In this document: positions 3,342 to 7,747 of the stretch, piece after piece | Position numbering within the stretch: position 1 is the stretch's first letter | Layout of the letters: every line of letters begins with the position of its first letter | Source of the DNA: Gammaproteobacteria bacterium | GTDB lineage: Bacteria > Pseudomonadota > Gammaproteobacteria > SZUA-229 | NCBI GenBank assembly: GCA_011051475.1 | Contig: DRLE01000103.1 | Location: forward strand, 1-7,747 | DNA: 7,747 nucleotides | Direction of reading: 5' to 3' | Position numbers and translations under genes: made by a program | The notes under the pieces: model-generated | What the model was told of the DNA's origin: nothing | The model's input: the letters and a program-made list of their open reading frames with translations, nothing else | The model's database searches: none

Positions 3342-5672
3342 GAAAAATGAACCGATACTGAACTGGAATGCGCGCAAATTATCACCGGGCACATCATTGA
3401 TGGTGTTGGCATAACTGAAGCGCAGCGGACCTATGGGCGATATCCATACCAGCGACAGGCCTACTGATGATCTCAACTGATCCAGCTGAAAACCTTTCTC
3501 GTCCGGGCTTGCGTCGAAGGTATGGTAATTGTTTAAAAACACGTTACCGATGTCGTAAAACGCGCTCAGACGAAGTGAACTGGGCGGTTTTTCCATAAAT
3601 GGTATAGGAAATATGTAATCAGCGCCAGCAGTAACGCGTAAATTACCACCGATGGGGAAATTGGTTACCGGATCACGCGGACCCAGTGAGTTTGACTCGT
3701 AACCGCGTACGGTACGTATACCACCGGCAAAATAGCGTTCATAGAACGGCAGTGCCGAGGTTCCGCGATAGCCGTCGCCGTAGGCAATATTGGTACGCAC
3801 CAGCAGCGTGGTGGCACTGGTCACCGGGAAGAAGTTATTGGTGTTATAGCGTATCTTGTAGTATTCAAGCTGGCTGCCCGGGAAAGTCATGTTCACACCA
3901 ATGGTATGCTGAATACCACGGGTGGCAAAGACCGTACGATTACGCGTATCGTGGGAGAAACTGGCGTTCAAGGTCAGATTGGTGAAGGCATCCTGACCGT
4001 TATGCGCGGCAAGAAACTCGGTAACATCGCGTGAAGGGTTGACCGAGGATGGCGTAATGCGGATATAACTCAGGCCATAACCCATGCTCAGGGTATTGAA
4101 CTCCGACAGGGGCACACCATAGCTGATATTCATATCGCCGGAATCGGTCTGGAAGTTATTGATCAGTTCCTGCGCCGCATCCCTCTGGCGGAACGAAGCA
4201 CTAAGCGTTCGGCTGACACCGTCCAGGGTAAAATACGGATTGGTGTAGGCCGCGCTGTAGATGGTGTTGGCGCGGTCGGTATTGATATTAAGGGTCAGGC
4301 GCTTGCCGGTACCGAAAAGATTTTCCTGGGTAAGGCCGACATTGAACAGCAGGCCCTGGGTCTGCGAGTAACCGGCGCCGATATTGAAACTGCCGGCAAG
4401 CTTTTCAGCGACCGTCACCTTCAGGTCAACTTCATTAATGGAGCCGGGTACCGGTACGGTGGCAATATCCACATTTTCGACATAGGGCAGACGCTGGATA
4501 CGCGTCTTCGAACGTTCCAGACGATCACTGGCCAGTATGGAACCTTCCATCAGTCGCATCTCGCGGCGGAAGACCTCGTCATTGGTGGTGTCATTGCCCA
4601 GAATGGTAATACGACGCACATAGACTTTTGCACCGGGAATCACGTGATAGGTCAGCGCCACTTCTTTTTTCACGTCATCGATAACGGGGGTGATCTTCAC
4701 CTGCGAGAAAGCATAGCCGATGCGCCCCATCTGCTCTTCGAGTCGCTTCTTGCTGGTGGTCATCAGGCTGCGCGAGAACCACATGCCCGGCGCCGTAAGA
4801 ATCTGTGATTCCATGGTCTGGCGGTTGACCACCATTTCACCGGTCAGATCGGAAGCGGAAATACGGTAGCGGTCACCCTCGGAAACATTGATGGTGATAT
4901 AGATGTCCTGCTTGTCCGGCGTAATGGAGACCTGTGTCGACTCGATGGTGAACTTGATATAACCACGGTCAAGATAGTACGAACGGATTTTTTCCAGATC
5001 GCCATTGAGTTTGGGCTTGGAATATTCATCCATGGAAGAAAACGGGTTCCACGCGGGCGGCACACCCGAATCCAGCTCGTCGAGCAGTACATCATCCGGG
5101 TAAACCTTGTTGCCGACGATATTGATGTGCTTGATCTGTGCGACCTTGCCTTCGGATATGGTGATATTGATGTCGACGCGGTTCTGGTCCAGGTCGGTCA
5201 CTTCGGTCTCGATCTTGACGCCGTACTTGCCCTGACTGAAATACACCCGTTCCAGTTCCATGGTCAGCTTTTCCAGCAGCGAACGGTTATAGATCTGGCC
5301 ACGGGTAACACCGATATCGACCAGGGCTTTTTTCAGCGCGTCATCATCGATATCCGAGTTGCCCGAAAATTCCACATTGGAAATCGACGGTCTTTCCCGC
5401 ACCTTGACCAGCAGGGTATCGCCATCACGATACATGGCTACATCGGCAAAAAATCCGGTCTTGTACAACTCACTGATGGCATAGGTAATCTGGCTGTCAT
5501 CAATCGGGTCACCGACCACGATGGGCAGGTAGTTCAGCAGCGTGCCGTCGGGCAGGCGCTGCAGACCTTCGATTTCGATTTTGGCAACAGTGAAATTATC
5601 GGCCTGAGCCGACAGCGGCGCCAGCAGTACCGGCAAAGCAACAAGAAGAACGAGCAAACGGAAAAATGACAT
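3339..5672 (-). CDS. bamA: Outer membrane protein assembly factor BamA (Omp85 family)
   Basis: Central subunit of the BAM complex, which folds and inserts beta-barrel proteins into the outer membrane. The protein has 777 residues (E. coli BamA is 810). A Sec signal peptide runs to about residue 24, with predicted cleavage after SAQA before DNFTVAKIEIEG. Five POTRA domains follow in approximate spans 25-92, 93-172, 175-264, 267-345 and 348-422. The 16-strand barrel occupies about 425-777. The conserved L6 loop motif VRGY is at 655-658 (E. coli has VRGF), followed by SNSLGPRD. The chain ends in Phe, as expected for the outer-membrane beta-signal. The ATG at 5672 has only a weak AGGT element 11 nt upstream. 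The TAA stop overlaps the skp ribosome-binding site, suggesting translational coupling. Neighbouring skp encodes a chaperone that delivers clients to this complex. Confidence 0.98.
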   Translation of the reverse strand: MSFFRLLVLLVALPVLLAPLSAQADNFTVAKIEIEGLQRLPDGTLLNYLPIVVGDPIDDSQITYAISELYKTGFFADVAMYRDGDTLLVKVRERPSISNVEFSGNSDIDDDALKKALVDIGVTRGQIYNRSLLEKLTMELERVYFSQGKYGVKIETEVTDLDQNRVDINITISEGKVAQIKHINIVGNKVYPDDVLLDELDSGVPPAWNPFSSMDEYSKPKLNGDLEKIRSYYLDRGYIKFTIESTQVSITPDKQDIYITINVSEGDRYRISASDLTGEMVVNRQTMESQILTAPGMWFSRSLMTTSKKRLEEQMGRIGYAFSQVKITPVIDDVKKEVALTYHVIPGAKVYVRRITILGNDTTNDEVFRREMRLMEGSILASDRLERSKTRIQRLPYVENVDIATVPVPGSINEVDLKVTVAEKLAGSFNIGAGYSQTQGLLFNVGLTQENLFGTGKRLTLNINTDRANTIYSAAYTNPYFTLDGVSRTLSASFRQRDAAQELINNFQTDSGDMNISYGVPLSEFNTLSMGYGLSYIRITPSSVNPSRDVTEFLAAHNGQDAFTNLTLNASFSHDTRNRTVFATRGIQHTIGVNMTFPGSQLEYYKIRYNTNNFFPVTSATTLLVRTNIAYGDGYRGTSALPFYERYFAGGIRTVRGYESNSLGPRDPVTNFPIGGNLRVTAGADYIFPIPFMEKPPSSLRLSAFYDIGNVFLNNYHTFDASPDEKGFQLDQLRSSVGLSLVWISPIGPLRFSYANTINDVPGDNLRAFQFSIGSFF

Positions 5673-5694
5673 ACAGCGAAACTACCTGATACCT

Positions 5695-7065
5695 TTATTG
5701 CAGCAAACGCTGAATGTCGTTAAAAATTGCGATAGTCATCAATAGCGCCAGCAAGGCAATGCCGATCTGCTGGCCGCGCATTTCCACTGATTCCGAAACC
5801 GGAGACCCCTTGACGATTTCAATCAGGTAGTAAAGCAGATGACCACCATCGAGCATGGGTATGGGCAGCAGGTTAAGCACACCGAGACTGACGGAAATGA
5901 CCGCCAGAAACGAAAGAAAGGAAACCAGACCGATACTTGCCGTTACGCCGGCATAGGTAGCAATGGTAATCGGACCGGAAATATTCGACAGCGCCGCTTC
6001 ACCGGTTACCATTTTCCAGAGCACGCGCAGGGTCAGCGATGACATATCCCAGGTCTTGATGACAGCGTGACCCATGGCCGGCAGCGGTGAATACTCGATG
6101 CGCCGGGTCAGCATCTCGCGCACATCATCAGGAACGCGCTGCCAGGCACCTATTACGCCCTGCTCGCCCTCTTTTGTTTCCCTGGCCTGCGGAATCACGG
6201 TAAGGACCTTTTCCTCACCATCTCGCAGCACGACAAACTGCATCGGCTGCTTCGCTTTGCCGCGAATCGTTTCTACCAGTTTCAGCCAGCTCTCGACCTT
6301 TTTACCGTCAACCGCAAGAATAATATCACCTTTCTGCAGGCCGGCTTTCTCTGCCGCGCTGTCCTTTACAACCCCGCCGATCTCCAGCGGCATGTCCGGC
6401 CACCACTGCTGAAAACCGATCTGCTGGAAAATATCGCCTTCCTTTTCCAGCAGCTGCGTCTCGCCCAGTGACAGCCGGCGACTGACTTCGGCGCCATCCG
6501 GCGTACGCACCAGTACCTCAAGATCGCCGCCGTCCAGTCCCTGGTCGAGCACCTTCATGCGAAAATCATTCCAGGAATTGACCTCGGTATCACCGACCCT
6601 GAGCACTTCCTCTCCGGGATGAAAGCCGGCGCTGGCGGCAATACTGCCGCTGTCACTGATACCGATAAAAGGCCGGTCAACCGTGACGCCCATCATAAAC
6701 ACCAGCCAGTAAAGCACGATAGCCAGCATAAAGTTGAAGGCGGGGCCGGCAAAGACGATGGCAAAACGTTTGCCGACACTCTGGTTATTGAAGGCACGGC
6801 CGCGGTCCGCCTCACTGACCTCGCCCTCACGCTCATCCAGCATCTTGACGTAGCCGCCCAGAGGAAGCGCGGCAATAACGTACTCGATATTATCGCCCTG
6901 AGGTGTTTTACGGTACCAGCTGACCAGCGGTCGGCCAAAGCCAATGGAAAAGCGCAGCACCTTGACCCCTGCCTTGCGCGCCACCCAGAAATGGCCAAAC
7001 TCATGAAAAGTGACCAGGACACCGATGGCGAGGACAAAGAAAAAGATATTGTGCAGAATGCTCAT
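5695..7065 (-). CDS. rseP: Site-2 intramembrane zinc metalloprotease RseP
   Basis: Inner-membrane protease that, in the characterised gamma-proteobacterial pathway, cleaves anti-sigma factor RseA after DegS to release sigma-E under envelope stress; it also clears remnant signal peptides. The protein has 456 residues, close to the usual 450. The zinc motif HEFGH is at residues 21-25 in the first membrane segment (about 5-25). A second segment is near 103-125. Two PDZ domains follow in the periplasmic part, about 127-205 and 222-295. The third metal ligand lies in NLLPIPMLDGGH at 398-409 (Asp406), within or beside a third segment, and a last segment is near 433-449. The ATG start fits the family N-terminus, but no convincing Shine-Dalgarno precedes it; the leader is AT-rich and only 13 nt separate it from the dxr stop. 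bamA follows after 22 nt. All catalytic residues are present. Confidence 0.97.
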   Translation of the reverse strand: MSILHNIFFFVLAIGVLVTFHEFGHFWVARKAGVKVLRFSIGFGRPLVSWYRKTPQGDNIEYVIAALPLGGYVKMLDEREGEVSEADRGRAFNNQSVGKRFAIVFAGPAFNFMLAIVLYWLVFMMGVTVDRPFIGISDSGSIAASAGFHPGEEVLRVGDTEVNSWNDFRMKVLDQGLDGGDLEVLVRTPDGAEVSRRLSLGETQLLEKEGDIFQQIGFQQWWPDMPLEIGGVVKDSAAEKAGLQKGDIILAVDGKKVESWLKLVETIRGKAKQPMQFVVLRDGEEKVLTVIPQARETKEGEQGVIGAWQRVPDDVREMLTRRIEYSPLPAMGHAVIKTWDMSSLTLRVLWKMVTGEAALSNISGPITIATYAGVTASIGLVSFLSFLAVISVSLGVLNLLPIPMLDGGHLLYYLIEIVKGSPVSESVEMRGQQIGIALLALLMTIAIFNDIQRLLQ

Positions 7066-7078
7066 ATTATTATTGTAG

Positions 7079-7747
7079 TTATATGCTTGCTGACGACGCG
7101 CCGCCGGCCAGTGTCTCTATATACTGCCGGCTGATTTCCCGGGCCATGACATCGGCTGCCAGTATTTTGTCCAGCGAACTGACATCCTCGCTGATTGTTG
7201 CCTGTGCCAGGCTGTGTTCGATAACATCCGCAATCGCGGTAAAGCCGATCTGTCCGTCAAGGAATGCGGCCACCGCCATTTCATTGGCTGCATTCAGTAC
7301 GATGGTCGCACTGCCACCGGTTTTAACGGCTTCATAGCACAGGCGCAAACAGGGAAAACGCGCCATATCCGGCTTTTCAAACGCCAGTTTTGCGACCTCG
7401 ATAATATCCAGAGGTTCAACCCCGGATTCAATCCGCTGCGGCCAGGCCAGCGCATGGGCAATCGGTGTACGCATATCCGGGTTACCCAGCTGCGCCAGTA
7501 CCGAGCCGTCCGAGTAGGTCACCATGGAATGGATCACACTCTGTGGATGGATAATCACGTCGATATTGGCGATATCCATGTCAAACAGCCACCAGGCCTC
7601 GATCAGCTCCAGGCCCTTGTTCATCAGCGTGGCCGAATCCACGGAAATTTTCTTTCCCATGTCCCAGTTGGGGTGTGCCACGGCCTGTTCGGGCGTGACA
7701 TGCGCCAGCTGCTCGGCGCTCCAGGTACGAAACGGACCACCGCTGGC
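7079..7747 (-). CDS. dxr: 1-deoxy-D-xylulose 5-phosphate reductoisomerase, C-terminal part (5' end outside window)
   Basis: Catalyses the NADPH-dependent rearrangement and reduction of DXP to 2-C-methyl-D-erythritol 4-phosphate, the committed step of the cytosolic MEP isoprenoid pathway. The frame is open to the window edge, giving 222 residues, which is about the last half of a protein of roughly 400. The visible part begins with ASGGPFR, the substrate-loop serine motif. It continues with HPNW, then GKKISVDSATLMNKGLE, whose Asn, Lys and Glu correspond to the phosphate- and metal-binding residues of E. coli Dxr (Asn227, Lys228, Glu231). Further conserved blocks are IHPQSVIHSMV, GSVLAQLG, PDMRTPIAHALAWP and LNAANE, followed by the C-terminal helical domain. 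The gene ends TAA 13 nt before rseP, consistent with co-transcription. A GTG at 7681 is only an internal codon; the true start lies beyond 7747. Family identification is secure. Confidence 0.97.
   Translation of the reverse strand, partial: ASGGPFRTWSAEQLAHVTPEQAVAHPNWDMGKKISVDSATLMNKGLELIEAWWLFDMDIANIDVIIHPQSVIHSMVTYSDGSVLAQLGNPDMRTPIAHALAWPQRIESGVEPLDIIEVAKLAFEKPDMARFPCLRLCYEAVKTGGSATIVLNAANEMAVAAFLDGQIGFTAIADVIEHSLAQATISEDVSSLDKILAADVMAREISRQYIETLAGGASSASI

Noticed and set aside
5127..5669. Plus-strand open frame of 180 codons opposite bamA
   Set aside because: Lies entirely within the antisense of the POTRA-encoding part of bamA; no family resemblance. Such mirror frames arise from codon bias.
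5673..5694. Sigma-E promoter ahead of bamA
   Set aside because: Expected from E. coli, but I could not find a GGAACTT-type -35 element with a matching -10 on the minus strand in this gap or the end of rseP.
6619..7134. Plus-strand open frame of 171 codons opposite rseP and the dxr end
   Set aside because: Antisense shadow of two well-identified genes, with no recognisable motif.

Overview
The window is a core chromosomal locus of a Gram-negative bacterium, most probably a gammaproteobacterium. All seven protein-coding genes lie on the minus strand in the order dxr (partial) - rseP - bamA - skp - lpxD - fabZ - lpxA. This order is a hallmark of the proteobacterial envelope-biogenesis cluster. 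Protein details such as the BamA VRGY loop and the RseP tandem PDZ domains fit gammaproteobacterial families. I cannot name a genus from the sequence alone.

Layout, read in the direction of transcription (high to low coordinates): 7747-7079 holds the C-terminal part of DXP reductoisomerase (isoprenoid MEP pathway). 7065-5695 is the intramembrane protease RseP. 5672-3339 is the outer-membrane beta-barrel insertase BamA. 3326-2811 is the periplasmic chaperone Skp. 2759-1722 is LpxD, 1648-1199 is FabZ and 1144-374 is LpxA. Gaps between genes are 12 to 73 nt and no clear terminator lies inside the run, so it reads as one transcription unit. Two starts are non-ATG (skp GTG, fabZ TTG), each chosen because of a well-placed Shine-Dalgarno sequence.

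Functionally, LpxA and LpxD add the 3-hydroxyacyl chains of lipid A, and FabZ competes for the same 3-hydroxyacyl-ACP pool. Skp chaperones outer-membrane proteins to BamA, which inserts them. RseP performs the second cleavage in the sigma-E envelope stress pathway. Dxr feeds isoprenoid synthesis, including undecaprenyl carrier lipid.

The only non-coding stretch of size is 1-373, downstream of lpxA. lpxB, which usually follows lpxA directly, is absent there. Instead there is a dense series of inverted repeats: a 109-nt structure with 25-nt arms, a 12-bp perfect hairpin, several GC-rich hairpins and a probable rho-independent terminator on the minus strand. This looks like composite intergenic repeat material and is the least ordinary part of the window. 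I found no evidence of a new gene system. The remaining points of interest are acyl-chain 'ruler' residues in LpxA and LpxD that differ from E. coli, and some start-site and leader structures.
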